Assembly: GCF_021216675.1 (NCBI RefSeq) | Contig: NZ_CP086120.1 | Location: forward strand, 868,001 to 932,000 | Source of the DNA: Streptomyces gobiensis | GTDB taxonomy: Bacteria; Actinomycetota; Actinomycetes; Streptomycetales; Streptomycetaceae | Reading direction: 5' to 3' | Length of the DNA: 64,000 nucleotides | Shown: positions 1-8,860 of the stretch, one piece after another | Layout: every line of letters begins with the position of its first letter | How positions within the stretch are numbered: position 1 is the stretch's first letter | Position numbers and translations under genes: made by a program | Notes under the pieces: model-generated | What the model was told of the DNA's origin: nothing | What the model saw: the letters and a program-made list of their open reading frames with translations, nothing else | Databases searched by the model: none

Positions 1-1211
1 CCGGCGAGATCGCCGACCAGGCGCGGGAGAGCGCCGAGTTCGGTGTCAAGGCCAGCTTTGACGGCATCGACATGGCGGGCGTGCACAAGTACAAGGACGG
101 CGTGGTCTCCGGCCTGTACAAGGGCCTGCAGGGTCTGATCGCCTCCCGCAAGATCACCTACGTGGAGGGTGAGGGCCGCCTCTCCTCCCCGACCTCGGTG
201 GATGTGAACGGCCAGCGCTACCAGGGCCGCCACATCCTGCTCGCGACCGGTTCCGTGCCGAAGTCGCTCCCGGGCCTGGAGATCGACGGCAACCGCATCA
301 TCTCCTCCGACCATGCCCTGGTCATGGACCGCGTCCCGCAGTCCGCGGTCATTCTGGGCGGCGGCGTCATCGGCGTCGAGTTCGCCTCCGCCTGGAAGTC
401 CTTCGGCGCCGACGTCACCATCGTCGAGGGCCTTCCGCATCTCGTCCCGTCCGAGGACGAGAACAGCTCCAAGCTGCTGGAGCGGGCCTTCCGCAAGCGC
501 GGCATCAAGTTCTCGGTGGGCACCTTCTTCGAGAAGGCCGAGTACACCGAGAACGGCGTCAAGGTCACCCTGGCCAACGGCAAGGAGTACGAGGCCGAGG
601 TGCTCCTCGTCGCCGTCGGCCGTGGCCCGGTCTCGCAGGGCCTGGGCTATGAGGAGGCCGGGGTCAGCATGGACCGCGGCTTCGTCCTGGCCGACGAGTA
701 CTGCCAGACGAACGTGCCGACCATCTCGGCCGTCGGTGACCTCATCCCCACCCTCCAGCTCGCGCACGCCGGCTTCGCCGAGGGCATCCTGGTGGCGGAG
801 CGGCTCGCCGGGCACAAGGTCGTACCGATCGACTACGACGGCGTCCCGCGCGTCACGTACTGCCACCCGGAGGTCGCCTCCGTGGGCATCAGCGAGGCCA
901 AGGCCAAGGAGGTGTACGGCGCCGACAAGGTGGTGACCCTGAAGTACAACCTCGGCGGCAACGGCCGGAGCAAGATCCTGAAGACCGCAGGCGAGATCAA
1001 GCTCGTCCAGGTCCGCGATGGTGCCGTGGTCGGCGTCCATATGGTCGGTGACCGGCTCGGCGAGCAGGTCGGCGAGGCCCAGCTGATCTACAACTGGGAA
1101 GCGCTGCCGGCTGAGGTCGCGCAGCTCATCCACGCCCACCCGACACAGAACGAGGCGCTTGGCGAGGCCCACCTGGCGCTGGCCGGGAAGCCGCTGCACT
1201 CCCACGACTGA
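1..1211 (+). CDS. lpdA: Dihydrolipoyl dehydrogenase (E3), 5' end cut by window edge
   Basis: FAD- and NAD-dependent E3 that reoxidises dihydrolipoyl groups of the 2-oxoacid dehydrogenase complexes. The frame is open from base 3, so the start and the N-terminal redox-active CxxxxC lie outside the window; about 402 residues remain. Visible are the ILLATGS segment, the NAD-binding Rossmann loop GGGVIGVEFASAW, the FAD-contacting VGDLIPTLQLAHAG, the dimerisation segment with CHPEVASVGISE, and the C-terminal catalytic HAHPTQNEAL (His-x3-x2-Glu dyad). The E2 gene follows 59 bases downstream on the same strand, so the two are probably co-transcribed. Identity is very secure; only the N-terminus is missing. 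Confidence 0.97.
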   Translation, partial: GEIADQARESAEFGVKASFDGIDMAGVHKYKDGVVSGLYKGLQGLIASRKITYVEGEGRLSSPTSVDVNGQRYQGRHILLATGSVPKSLPGLEIDGNRIISSDHALVMDRVPQSAVILGGGVIGVEFASAWKSFGADVTIVEGLPHLVPSEDENSSKLLERAFRKRGIKFSVGTFFEKAEYTENGVKVTLANGKEYEAEVLLVAVGRGPVSQGLGYEEAGVSMDRGFVLADEYCQTNVPTISAVGDLIPTLQLAHAGFAEGILVAERLAGHKVVPIDYDGVPRVTYCHPEVASVGISEAKAKEVYGADKVVTLKYNLGGNGRSKILKTAGEIKLVQVRDGAVVGVHMVGDRLGEQVGEAQLIYNWEALPAEVAQLIHAHPTQNEALGEAHLALAGKPLHSHD

Positions 1212-1270
1212 TCACGTCGGGCGCGACCGCACGACCACATTCGTAAAACTCGTAAGGAGCAACCGAAACC

Positions 1271-3025
1271 ATGGCGGTTTCCGTAACCCTTCCGGCGCTC
1301 GGTGAGAGCGTCACCGAGGGCACCGTCACCCGCTGGCTCAAGGCCGAGGGTGAGCGCGTTGAGGCCGATGAGCCGCTGCTCGAGGTCTCCACCGACAAGG
1401 TCGACACCGAGATCCCGGCTCCGGCCGCTGGCGTGCTGGCGAACATCAAGGTCGCCGAGGACGAGACGGTGGAGGTCGGCGCTGAGCTGGCCGTCATCGA
1501 TGACGGCACCGGCGCTCCCGCCGAGGCCAAGCCCGAAGCCGGGGCGGAGGCGAAGGCGGAGGCCCCAGCCGCTGAGCCCGCTCCGGCAGCACAGCCCGAG
1601 CCCACCCCCGCCCCGGCGCAGGCCGAGGCGCCCGCACCGGCTCCGGCCGCCGAGGGCACCGATGTCGTGCTGCCCGCCCTGGGCGAGTCCGTCACCGAGG
1701 GCACCATCACCCGCTGGCTCAAGCAGGTCGGCGAGGAGGTCGCGGAGGACGAGCCGCTGCTCGAGGTCTCCACCGACAAGGTTGACACCGAGATCCCGGC
1801 TCCCACCTCCGGCACGCTGCAGGAGATCCTGGTCGGCGAGGACGAGACCGCCGAGGTCGGCTCCAGGCTGGCCGTCATCGGTAAGGGCGCTCCGGCCCAG
1901 GCCCCGGCCCCCGCCGAGCCCGCCCCGAAGCCCGCGGAGCCTGCCCCGGCCCCGGCGCCCGAGCCCGCCCCGAAGCCCGCTGCCGAGGCCCCCGCCGCCC
2001 CGGGTCCGGTGACCCCGGCTGAGGCCCCCGCGCCGGCTCCGGCCGCCCCTGGGCCGACTCCCGCCGCGGCGCCCGCCGCTCCGGCACCAGGCGGTGAGGG
2101 CGCCTACGTCACCCCGCTGGTGCGCAAGCTCGCCAGTGAGAGCGGCGTGGACCTGGCCGAGGTCAAGGGCACCGGCGTCGGTGGCCGTATCCGCAAGCAG
2201 GACGTCATCGCCGCCGCCGAAGCCGCCGAAGCCGCCAAAACACAGCCGCCGGCCGCCGCGGCTCCGGCCGCCCCGAAGGCTCCGGCCCTTGAGGTGTCGC
2301 CGCTGCGCGGCCAGACGGTGAAGATGCCGCGGATCCGCAAGCTCATCGGCGACAACATGATGAAGGCCCTGCATGAGCAGGCGCAGCTCACCAGCGTGGT
2401 CGAGGTGGACACCACCAAGATCATGAAGATGCGCGCCCGCGCGAAGGACGCCTTCGCCCAGCGCGAGGGCGTCAAGCTCTCGCCGATGCCGTTCTTCGTC
2501 AAGGCGGCCGTCCAGGCGCTGAAGGCCCACCCGGTCGTCAACGCCCGGATCAACGACGCTGAGGGCACCATCACCTACTTCGACACCGAGAACATCGGTA
2601 TCGCGGTGGACTCGGAGAAGGGCCTGATGACCCCGGTCATCAAGGGTGCCGGCGATCTCAACCTCGCCGGTATCGCCCGGAAGACCGCGGAGCTGGCCGG
2701 CAATGTCCGCGCCAACAAGATCTCCCCGGACGACCTCTCCGGCGCGACCTTCACGATCAGCAACACCGGCTCCCGCGGTGCGCTGTTCGACACGGTCATC
2801 GTGCCGCCTTCCCAGGTTGGCATCCTCGGCATCGGTGCGACCGTCAAGCGCCCGGTGGTCATCGACCACCCGGAGCTGGGCGAGACCATCGCGGTGCGCC
2901 ACATGACGTACCTGGTGCTCTCCTACGACCACCGTCTGGTGGACGGCGCCGACGCCGCCCGCTACCTGACGACGGTCAAGGAGATCCTGGAGGCCGCGGA
3001 GTTCGAGTCCGAGCTCGGTCTCTGA
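1271..3025 (+). CDS. sucB: Dihydrolipoamide acyltransferase (E2), two lipoyl domains
   Basis: E2 core of a pyruvate/2-oxoglutarate dehydrogenase complex, 584 aa. Two near-identical lipoyl domains carry the [12 protein letters not shown] motif with lipoylated Lys at about residues 43 and 170. Ala/Pro-rich linkers follow each; the second, about residues 205-275, is strongly biased. A peripheral-subunit-binding domain lies at about 277-315 ([17 protein letters not shown]). The catalytic acyltransferase domain ends with [13 protein letters not shown], His554 and Asp558 being the expected catalytic pair. Start ATG is preceded by AAGGAGC. The product depends on LipA/LipB, both encoded later in this window. 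Whether it serves pyruvate, 2-oxoglutarate or both cannot be read from sequence; the SucB name follows usual actinobacterial annotation. Confidence 0.95.
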   Translation: MAVSVTLPALGESVTEGTVTRWLKAEGERVEADEPLLEVSTDKVDTEIPAPAAGVLANIKVAEDETVEVGAELAVIDDGTGAPAEAKPEAGAEAKAEAPAAEPAPAAQPEPTPAPAQAEAPAPAPAAEGTDVVLPALGESVTEGTITRWLKQVGEEVAEDEPLLEVSTDKVDTEIPAPTSGTLQEILVGEDETAEVGSRLAVIGKGAPAQAPAPAEPAPKPAEPAPAPAPEPAPKPAAEAPAAPGPVTPAEAPAPAPAAPGPTPAAAPAAPAPGGEGAYVTPLVRKLASESGVDLAEVKGTGVGGRIRKQDVIAAAEAAEAAKTQPPAAAAPAAPKAPALEVSPLRGQTVKMPRIRKLIGDNMMKALHEQAQLTSVVEVDTTKIMKMRARAKDAFAQREGVKLSPMPFFVKAAVQALKAHPVVNARINDAEGTITYFDTENIGIAVDSEKGLMTPVIKGAGDLNLAGIARKTAELAGNVRANKISPDDLSGATFTISNTGSRGALFDTVIVPPSQVGILGIGATVKRPVVIDHPELGETIAVRHMTYLVLSYDHRLVDGADAARYLTTVKEILEAAEFESELGL

Positions 3026-3072
3026 GACCAGCCGCTGAGACCGGCCGCTGAGCCGGCCTGGCCAAACGGTGT

Positions 3073-3102
3073 GCCCCCGCCCGGAGTGATCCGGGCGGGG
3101 GC
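3073..3102 (+). terminator. Hairpin after lpdA-sucB
   Basis: Perfect 13-bp GC-rich inverted repeat (arms 3073-3085 and 3090-3102, loop GTGA) 48 bases after the sucB stop and 40 bases before the GntR gene. There is no U-tract, as is usual in Streptomyces, so termination is inferred from structure and position. Confidence 0.7.
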
Positions 3103-3141
3103 CGCCGTATTCTTGCTCATCGAGCCCGCGAAGGAGCACCC

Positions 3142-3765
3142 ATGACCCCGCCCGTCGTCCACTCGCTGCGCGAGCAGATCCGCGAGCACATCGTGGAGGG
3201 GATCGTCAGCGGCCGCTGGAAGCCGGGCGAGCGGATTGTGGAGCGGCGGATCGCGGTGGAGCTGGAGGTCAGCCAGACGCCCGTGCGGGAGGCGCTGCGC
3301 GAGCTGGAGACCCTGCGGCTGATCGAGTCGGCACCGAACAAGGGCGTACGGGTACGGGCGCTGTCAGCCGCCGACCTGGAGGAGATCTACCCGGTGCGGG
3401 CCGGTCTGGAGCAGATCGCCGCCGAGCTGGCCGCGCCCCGGCTGGCGGAGGATGTCTCGGCGCTGGAACCGCATGTGGCGGCGCTCTATGAGGCGGACCG
3501 CGCCGGGGACGCGGAAGCGCAGGTCAGGCATACGGTGGCCTTCCACCGTGAGCTGGTGCGGGCCGCGGGGAACAGTGTGCTGCTGCACACCTGGGAGTCG
3601 CTGGGTATTGAGGTGTGGACCGCGCTTTCCATTCGCTGGCTGGGGACGGTGCAGGAGTCCTATGCGGAGGAGCATGAGGCGGTCGTCAAGGCGTTTCGGG
3701 GGCGGGATCCGCGGGTGGCTGAGCTGGTGAAGGACCACGTCCTGGGCTGCGCGCCCCGCGCCTAG
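3142..3765 (+). CDS. GntR-family transcriptional regulator (FadR/FCD type)
   Basis: 207 aa. The N-terminal winged HTH (about residues 5-70) has the GntR signature: LREQIREHIVEGIVSGRWKP, then VSQTPVREALRELE as recognition helix region. The all-helical FCD-type effector domain follows, with the usual His/Asp-rich face (HTVAFHRELVRAAG). RBS AAGGAGC lies before ATG 3142. It sits between the E2/E3 genes and aceE on the same strand, so control of pyruvate or another organic-acid branch is a reasonable inference, but neither ligand nor operator can be deduced. The tail KDHVLGCAPRA runs straight into a repeat-rich intergenic stretch. Confidence 0.88.
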   Translation: MTPPVVHSLREQIREHIVEGIVSGRWKPGERIVERRIAVELEVSQTPVREALRELETLRLIESAPNKGVRVRALSAADLEEIYPVRAGLEQIAAELAAPRLAEDVSALEPHVAALYEADRAGDAEAQVRHTVAFHRELVRAAGNSVLLHTWESLGIEVWTALSIRWLGTVQESYAEEHEAVVKAFRGRDPRVAELVKDHVLGCAPRA

Positions 3766-4080
3766 CGCGGCTCCGCCGCGTGGCGGGGCTTCGCCCGGAC
3801 CCGGGGTGCCGTGGGTGGGGTGCCCCCGTATCCCGCCCCTTCCCGTAACCGGGGCTTCGCCCCGGGCCCCGGGGTTGGCCCGGTGCGGGCCGGTGGCCGG
3901 TGTTGTGCCCACCCGTGCCGCCCCTCGGGCGGCCCGAGTGCCCACAACACTGTGGGGCTCGGTGCCCACAACAGTTGGGAACCTGGGCCTGGGTCCGCGC
4001 CAATACGCAACGCACCGCCCACGCCAGTACCAAAGCTCCGGCCCGCCCCGTAGCAGGGCAAGCTTGCGGCACTGGGTGTA
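3766..4080. repeat. Modular GC-rich intergenic repeat, copy A
   Basis: Noncoding stretch between the GntR gene and aceE built from two modules. The first (about 3771-3840) reads as CGGCTCCGCCGCGTGGCGGG followed by a CCGTGGGTGGGG block. The second (about 3838-3949) contains the nested palindrome TGTTGTG (3901-3907), GCCGCCC, loop CTC, GGGCGGC, CACAACA (3943-3949). Nearly the same second module occurs at 63650-63763 and a degenerate one at 17370-17480. A further GTGCCCACAACA occurs near 3981. Likely a dispersed repeat with strong RNA structure; function unknown. Confidence 0.75.
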
Positions 4081-4245
4081 GGGATTTGTGGCACGGGATG
4101 CCAATTTGGTCCTGTGGCGGGGTTTTTTCCTTCCCGAGCTTTGATCGATCATCGATCGCACCGTACAGTCGACCGGCGGACTCACCCCCTGTCCTGCCCT
4201 GCCTTGCCTCAACACCTCACCGTCCCCATCCGGAAGGCGGCCGCC

Positions 4246-6939
4246 ATGACCGACCCCACCCGCACTCAGCCGAGCGAGCTCGACCAGCTCCCGGACCGCG
4301 ACCCCCAGGAGACCGCCGAGTGGCGCGAGTCCCTGGACGCCGTCGCCAAGGCCGCGGGCCCGCAGCGCGCCAGCTACCTGGTGCGCCGGACCGTCGAGCA
4401 CGCCCAGCACAGCGGGCTCCAGGTGCCCTCGCTGCTGGAGACGGAGTACGTCAACACCATCCCCACCGCCGCCGAGCCGGACTTCCCCGGCGATGAGGCG
4501 ATGGAGGCGCGTATCACCGCCTGGAACCGGTGGAACGCCGCCGCGATGGTCACCCGTGGCAGCCGCTACGGCGTCGGCGGCCATATCGCCACCTTCGCCT
4601 CCGCCGCCTGGCTCTATGAGACCGGCTTCCAGCACTTCTTCCGCGGCAAGGAGGCGGAGGACGGGTCCGGCGATCAGCTCTACATCCAGGGCCACGCCTC
4701 CCCCGGTATCTACGCCCGTGCCTTCCTCGACGGCCGCCTCACCGAGCAGCAGCTGGACCACTTCCGCCAGGAGGCGGGCGGCAAGGGGCTGCCCTCCTAT
4801 CCGCACCCGCGGCGGCTGCCCTGGATGTGGGAGTTCCCCACCGTTTCCATGGGCCTTGGCCCGCTCTCCGCGATCTACCAGGCGCGCTTCAACCGCTATC
4901 TGGCCAACCGCGGCATCAAGGACACCTCCGCCTCGCACGTATGGGCCTTCCTCGGCGACGGCGAGATGGACGAGCCCGAGTCGACCGCCGCCCTTGCGCT
5001 CGCCGCCCGGGAACAGCTCGACAACGTCACCTTCGTCATCAACTGCAACCTTCAGCGCCTCGACGGCCCGGTCCGCGCCAACTTCAAGATCGTGCAGGAG
5101 CTGGAGGCCCAGTTCCGCGCGGCGGGCTGGAATGTCATCAAGTCGCTCTGGGGCACCGCCTGGGATGAGCTGATCCAGCTCGACACCACCGGCTCGCTGC
5201 TCCGCCGTCTGCGTGAGGTCCCGGACGCCCAGTTCCAGACGTACGCCACCCGCGATGTGGCCTACATCCGCGAACACTTCTTCGGCGCCGACCCGGCGCT
5301 GGCGGAGATGGCGAAGCTGCTGTCCGACGCCAAGATCGCCGAGTGCTTCCACACCTCCCGCGCGGGCCACGAGCCGCGCAAGGTGTACGCCGCGTACCGG
5401 GCCGCCGTAGCGCATCAGGGCGCGCCCAGCGTGATCCTCGCCCAGACGGTGAAGGGCTATACGCTCGGCCCCGGCTTTGAGTCGCGCAACGCCAACCACC
5501 AGATGAAGAAGCTGACGGGCAAGGAGTTCCGCGCCATGCGGGACCTGCTCGAACTTCCCATCCCGGACAGCAGGCTCGACGATGAGCTCGTCCCGTACGC
5601 GCATCCCGGCGCCGACTCCCCCGAGGTCCGCTACCTCCAGGAGCGCCGCGCCGCACTCGGCGGCCCGGCCCCGGCCCGCAAGGTGCACCCGGTCGCGCTG
5701 CCCGAGCCCGCGGACCGGCCCTTCAAGGCGATGGAGAAGGGCTCCGGCTCCCAGGAGATCGCCACCACCATGGCCTTTGTGCGGCTGGCCAAGGATCTGA
5801 TGCGGGACAAGGAGACCGGTAAGCGCTGGGTTCCGATCGTCCCCGACGAGGCCCGTACGTTCGGTATGGAGGCGCTCTTCCCGTCCGCCGGGATCTACTC
5901 CCCCCTCGGCCAGACGTACGATCCGGTCGACCGCGACCAGCTGATGTACTACAAGGAAGCCAAGGACGGCCAGATCCTCAACGAGGGCATCACCGAAGCG
6001 GGGGCCATGGCGGACTTCACCGCCGCGGCGACCTCGTACGCCACCCACGGCGAACCGATGATCCCCTTCTACATCTTCTACTCGATGTTCGGCTGGCAGC
6101 GCACCGCCGACCAGTTCTGGGCGCTCGGCGACCAGCTCGGCCGTGGCTTCGTCATCGGTGCCACCGCGGGCCGTACGACGCTCACCGGTGAGGGCCTTCA
6201 GCACGCGGACGGCCACTCTCCGCTGATCGCCGCCACCAACCCGGCGGCGCTGAGCTATGACCCGGCCTTCGCCTATGAGATCGGCGTCATCGTCAAGGAC
6301 GGCCTGCGCCGGATGTACGGCCCGGACCCCGAGAAGAACGAGAACGTCTTCTACTACCTGACGGTCTACAACGAGCCCAAGGTCCAGCCCGCGATGCCGG
6401 AAGGCGTCGAGGAAGGCATCATCAAGGGCCTCTACCGCTTCAAGGAGGCGGAGCTCGAGGGGACCGCTGCCGCCGAGGCCCCCCGCCTCCAGCTGCTGGC
6501 CTCCGGCACGGCCATCCACTGGGCCCTGGAGGCCCAGCGACTTCTCGCCGACGACTGGGGTGTGGCCGCCGACATCTGGTCCGCCACCTCCTGGGGCGAG
6601 CTGCGCCGCGACGCGCTGGAATGCGACGCCGCCGCCCTCCACGGCGAGGACCGCACCCCCTATGTGACCCGGGTGCTGGAAGGCGCTCCCGGCCCGGTCC
6701 TCGCGGTCAGCGACTGGATGCGCCAGGTGCCGGACCAGATCAGCCAGTGGGTCCCGCAGGACTACTCCTCTCTGGGCACTGACGGCTTCGGTCTCTCCGA
6801 CACTCGCGAGAACGCCCGCCGTCACTTTGGTGTCGACGCCCAGTCCATCACCGTGGCGGCGCTGGCCCAGCTCGCCCGCCGTGGCGAGGTCAAGCACGAA
6901 ACAGTGCGGCGGGCCGCCGAGGCCTACGGCCTGGCCTGA
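4246..6939 (+). CDS. aceE: Pyruvate dehydrogenase E1 component, homodimeric type
   Basis: Thiamine-diphosphate enzyme that decarboxylates pyruvate and acetylates the E2 lipoyl group, 897 aa, full length for the AceE family. The TPP/Mg motif [11 protein letters not shown] ... NCN is present (around residues 245-275), as are [12 protein letters not shown] and the central domain [13 protein letters not shown]. Start chosen at ATG 4246 with GGAAGG upstream; the frame is open to 4114 but the upstream codons lack the GC-rich third positions of coding DNA. It follows the E3/E2 genes and a GntR regulator, completing a PDH gene set. A strong hairpin separates it from the convergent acetyltransferase gene. 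Confidence 0.96.
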   Translation: MTDPTRTQPSELDQLPDRDPQETAEWRESLDAVAKAAGPQRASYLVRRTVEHAQHSGLQVPSLLETEYVNTIPTAAEPDFPGDEAMEARITAWNRWNAAAMVTRGSRYGVGGHIATFASAAWLYETGFQHFFRGKEAEDGSGDQLYIQGHASPGIYARAFLDGRLTEQQLDHFRQEAGGKGLPSYPHPRRLPWMWEFPTVSMGLGPLSAIYQARFNRYLANRGIKDTSASHVWAFLGDGEMDEPESTAALALAAREQLDNVTFVINCNLQRLDGPVRANFKIVQELEAQFRAAGWNVIKSLWGTAWDELIQLDTTGSLLRRLREVPDAQFQTYATRDVAYIREHFFGADPALAEMAKLLSDAKIAECFHTSRAGHEPRKVYAAYRAAVAHQGAPSVILAQTVKGYTLGPGFESRNANHQMKKLTGKEFRAMRDLLELPIPDSRLDDELVPYAHPGADSPEVRYLQERRAALGGPAPARKVHPVALPEPADRPFKAMEKGSGSQEIATTMAFVRLAKDLMRDKETGKRWVPIVPDEARTFGMEALFPSAGIYSPLGQTYDPVDRDQLMYYKEAKDGQILNEGITEAGAMADFTAAATSYATHGEPMIPFYIFYSMFGWQRTADQFWALGDQLGRGFVIGATAGRTTLTGEGLQHADGHSPLIAATNPAALSYDPAFAYEIGVIVKDGLRRMYGPDPEKNENVFYYLTVYNEPKVQPAMPEGVEEGIIKGLYRFKEAELEGTAAAEAPRLQLLASGTAIHWALEAQRLLADDWGVAADIWSATSWGELRRDALECDAAALHGEDRTPYVTRVLEGAPGPVLAVSDWMRQVPDQISQWVPQDYSSLGTDGFGLSDTRENARRHFGVDAQSITVAALAQLARRGEVKHETVRRAAEAYGLA

Positions 6940-6953
6940 CCGCCCCTACGGCC

Positions 6954-6992
6954 CCGCGGCCGCATCCCGGCAGTGCCGGGATGCGGCCGCGG
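6954..6992. terminator. Bidirectional terminator hairpin between aceE and GNAT gene
   Basis: Perfect 19-bp inverted repeat (arms 6954-6972 and 6974-6992) with minimal loop, in the gap between two convergent genes. Among the strongest hairpins in the window. Confidence 0.88.
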
Positions 6993-7008
6993 TGGTTTCC
7001 GGCCCGGA

Positions 7009-7521
7009 TCACGCCTCTTGACACAGCGCGATCCTCCGGTAGAAGCACACCCGGTCCTGCCCGGGCCCGTCATAGTCGCTGTGTACGAACAGGCCGTCGA
7101 TCTCGCGGTCACCCTTTTCGAGGTCGAACCCCATGGCCTGGTGAAACGCGACAGACCCGGTGTTCGCTGGCGAGGTGATCGCACGCACCTCCTGGCGGCC
7201 CGCCCGGGCGGCGCGTTGGAGGAACACCGTGTAGAGCCTGCGACCCAGGCCCTGCCCACGCAGCGCCGGATCCACTCCTACGAAGTGGACATAGGCCTCG
7301 TTCGCGTTGTCGGCGGAGTAGAAGCCAACCAGAAACGCCTTGATCCCTGCCTCATCCTCCAGCACCAGGCTGGTGCTGGAGAAGAACTGCAAGAACAGCT
7401 TCGGCAGCAACAGGGACAACTCACGGGCCTGATCAGGGGTGCGTGAGTCACCCCACCACTCGCGCACGCACTCGACAAGCGTTCGGTGGTCGGAGACACG
7501 GGCCTGGCGCACCGCTGGCAT
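7009..7521 (-). CDS. GNAT-family N-acetyltransferase
   Basis: 170 aa. Acetyl-CoA binding motif A is VGVDPALRGQGLGRRLYTVF (about residues 87-106; R/QxxGxG/A satisfied by RGQGLG). Motif B follows as SPANTGSVAFHQAMGF, typical of GNATs acting on small molecules or protein N-termini. Substrate is not predictable. Start ATG 7521; the region upstream is noncoding and relatively AT-rich for this genome. Convergent with aceE. Single-gene unit. Confidence 0.85.
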   Translation of the reverse strand: MPAVRQARVSDHRTLVECVREWWGDSRTPDQARELSLLLPKLFLQFFSSTSLVLEDEAGIKAFLVGFYSADNANEAYVHFVGVDPALRGQGLGRRLYTVFLQRAARAGRQEVRAITSPANTGSVAFHQAMGFDLEKGDREIDGLFVHSDYDGPGQDRVCFYRRIALCQEA

Positions 7522-8013
7522 TCCGTTCTCCCTTCATATCGGGGCCTTATCAGCCACCGTCGTGGACATTCCGTGCGGTGACGTTCCGGCTCTACAGGTG
7601 ACCCAACCTTGCCACCGTCCGCCAGATTCAGTCTGATCAGCCCCTCTGCCGCCTGGACGCTCGGCCAAGCCGACCGCACACCCGCGACCGGTGCAGCAGC
7701 CGGTCAATCTTCTGCCGGGAGGCGCCGAGGGCTGGCCGCAGCTGTCGCCATGGCCAGGAGGTGGCCAGCAACACGATGCATAATCTGGACACTTGGCTCG
7801 CCTCCGCGAAGGCCGCCGGGCCCGCGACAAGACCGTCGCCCGCTACGCGGGCAAGAGCGAGTAGTCAGACGGTTAGTCAGACGGCAATACCGCACTGCCA
7901 AAAGCGACCGCCCGACCCGCTAAGCGGAATTATGCATGCCGATGCATATCGATAGCGCTTGCGGTCGTCATCGGTTACTGTACGGGCGCCAACTCCCCCT
8001 GCAGGAAGGAAAA
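7522..8013. other. Intergenic stretch without a convincing gene
   Basis: About 490 bases of lower GC. No frame shows consistent GC-rich third positions. Near the right side one frame reads LREGRRARDKTVARYAGKSE then a stop at about 7862, which looks like the very end of a lost gene but has no body upstream (a stop lies only a few codons before). Just after it the 11-mer TAGTCAGACGG occurs twice in tandem (7862-7872 and 7874-7884). The segment 7885-8013 should carry the promoter and RBS (AGGAAGGA) of the next gene. Confidence 0.5.
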
Positions 8014-8658
8014 ATGACCCTGATGAGGAAACTCTTCATAGCCGTCCTCACCGGCGCGCTATTGCTGGGTGCCGCACCGGCTGCCACAGCGGCCAAGGCC
8101 GAGACCGCCACGACGGCGGCGCCCGCGGCGACGGCGGCACCCGCGGCGCCCGCGGCGAAGAAGGCCAAGCTGCGAAAGCTGTATGACTACCGCTTCTTTG
8201 TGAAGAAGGACTGCTCAAGCAGCATCACAGGCTGTTCCCGAGCGACGGTCAAGGCTCACCCGAAGAAGGCATGGTCCCAGCTCAAGAAGTGCTTCAACTG
8301 CACGTTTCCGGTCAAGGGAGCCCCCAAGGCCTTCCCCAAGCAAGGCCAGCACATCAAGCTGAAGGCCTGCGCCGCCGGCCTGTTCTGCAAGAACGCCCCG
8401 GTTAAGTATTACAACCGCAAGGGCTATAGCTGGATGTTCACCGCGCAGAAGGGACACTTCGACGGCGCCGGGTCGAAGGTCTACTTCCACTGGTACCAGG
8501 ACAAGAACAAGAACCTGAAGCTGCGCGTCTGGGCCTACGTCGCCAAGCCTTCCGTACCGGACTCGGCCAACAAGTCCTTCGCGAAGCAGACCTGGAAGAA
8601 GTTCTCCCGGAATATGGGCAAGAAGCTCTGCCCCAACTCCCTGATGTGCAAGTACTGA
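8014..8658 (+). CDS. Secreted protein with four cysteine pairs, function unknown
   Basis: 214 aa from ATG 8014, chosen because GGAAGGA sits just upstream and the predicted signal peptide (MRKLFIAVLTGALLLGAAPA) then begins properly. After the signal peptide comes an Ala/Thr/Pro linker with repeated TAAPAATAAPAAPA, then a Lys-rich basic domain of about 155 residues. The domain has eight cysteines in four close pairs: CSSSITGC, CFNC, CAAGLFC and CPNSLMC, the last near the C-terminus. This regular spacing suggests disulfide-stabilised extracellular folding. Codon use is less GC-biased than its neighbours, consistent with transfer. I do not recognise the domain; an envelope protein, inhibitor or small toxin domain are all possible. 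Confidence 0.75.
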   Translation: MTLMRKLFIAVLTGALLLGAAPAATAAKAETATTAAPAATAAPAAPAAKKAKLRKLYDYRFFVKKDCSSSITGCSRATVKAHPKKAWSQLKKCFNCTFPVKGAPKAFPKQGQHIKLKACAAGLFCKNAPVKYYNRKGYSWMFTAQKGHFDGAGSKVYFHWYQDKNKNLKLRVWAYVAKPSVPDSANKSFAKQTWKKFSRNMGKKLCPNSLMCKY

Positions 8659-8681
8659 GCCGTGCCCGGCAGGAAAGAAAC

Positions 8682-8713
8682 TGAGCGGGGCCCGGCGTGC
8701 CGGGCCCCGCTCA
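8682..8713. terminator. Bidirectional terminator between secreted protein gene and metS
   Basis: Perfect 15-bp inverted repeat (8682-8696 and 8699-8713, loop GT) between two convergent genes. Confidence 0.85.
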
Positions 8714-8731
8714 CTCTGCGGTTCAACCCGC

Positions 8732-8860
8732 CTATTCCGCCGAGGAGTCGGACTCCTGCTGCACATCGGGGAGAGTGCGCAGCTTGAGGATGGCCGCGAG
8801 CAGCCCGCCCCATACAATGGCGATGGAGCCGATCATCATCACAATGGCACCAGCCGACAT
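8732..8860 (-). CDS. metS: MetS-type small subunit of NSS amino-acid importer
   Basis: 42 aa, one hydrophobic helix: it starts MSAGAIVMMIGSIAIVWGGL, continues with about seven more residues of helix, and ends in a short acidic tail (QQESDSSAE). This matches the tiny single-helix subunit that pairs with NSS-family MetP transporters (MetPS was described in Corynebacterium as a methionine/alanine importer). Its ATG overlaps the metP stop by one base (TGATG on the minus strand), so translation is probably coupled. Size, topology and position make this identification strong although the peptide is very short. Confidence 0.85.
   Translation of the reverse strand: MSAGAIVMMIGSIAIVWGGLLAAILKLRTLPDVQQESDSSAE

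Noticed and set aside
1088..3139. 683-codon minus-strand open frame opposite sucB
   Set aside because: Antisense shadow of the E2 gene; composition follows the complementary codons and no domain is recognisable.
3364..6897. 1177-codon minus-strand open frame opposite aceE
   Set aside because: Shadow of a certain gene in very GC-rich DNA; no RBS or domain.
7522..8013. A small gene ending RARDKTVARYAGKSE
   Set aside because: A stop codon lies only a few codons upstream and no start or RBS exists; at most a scrap.
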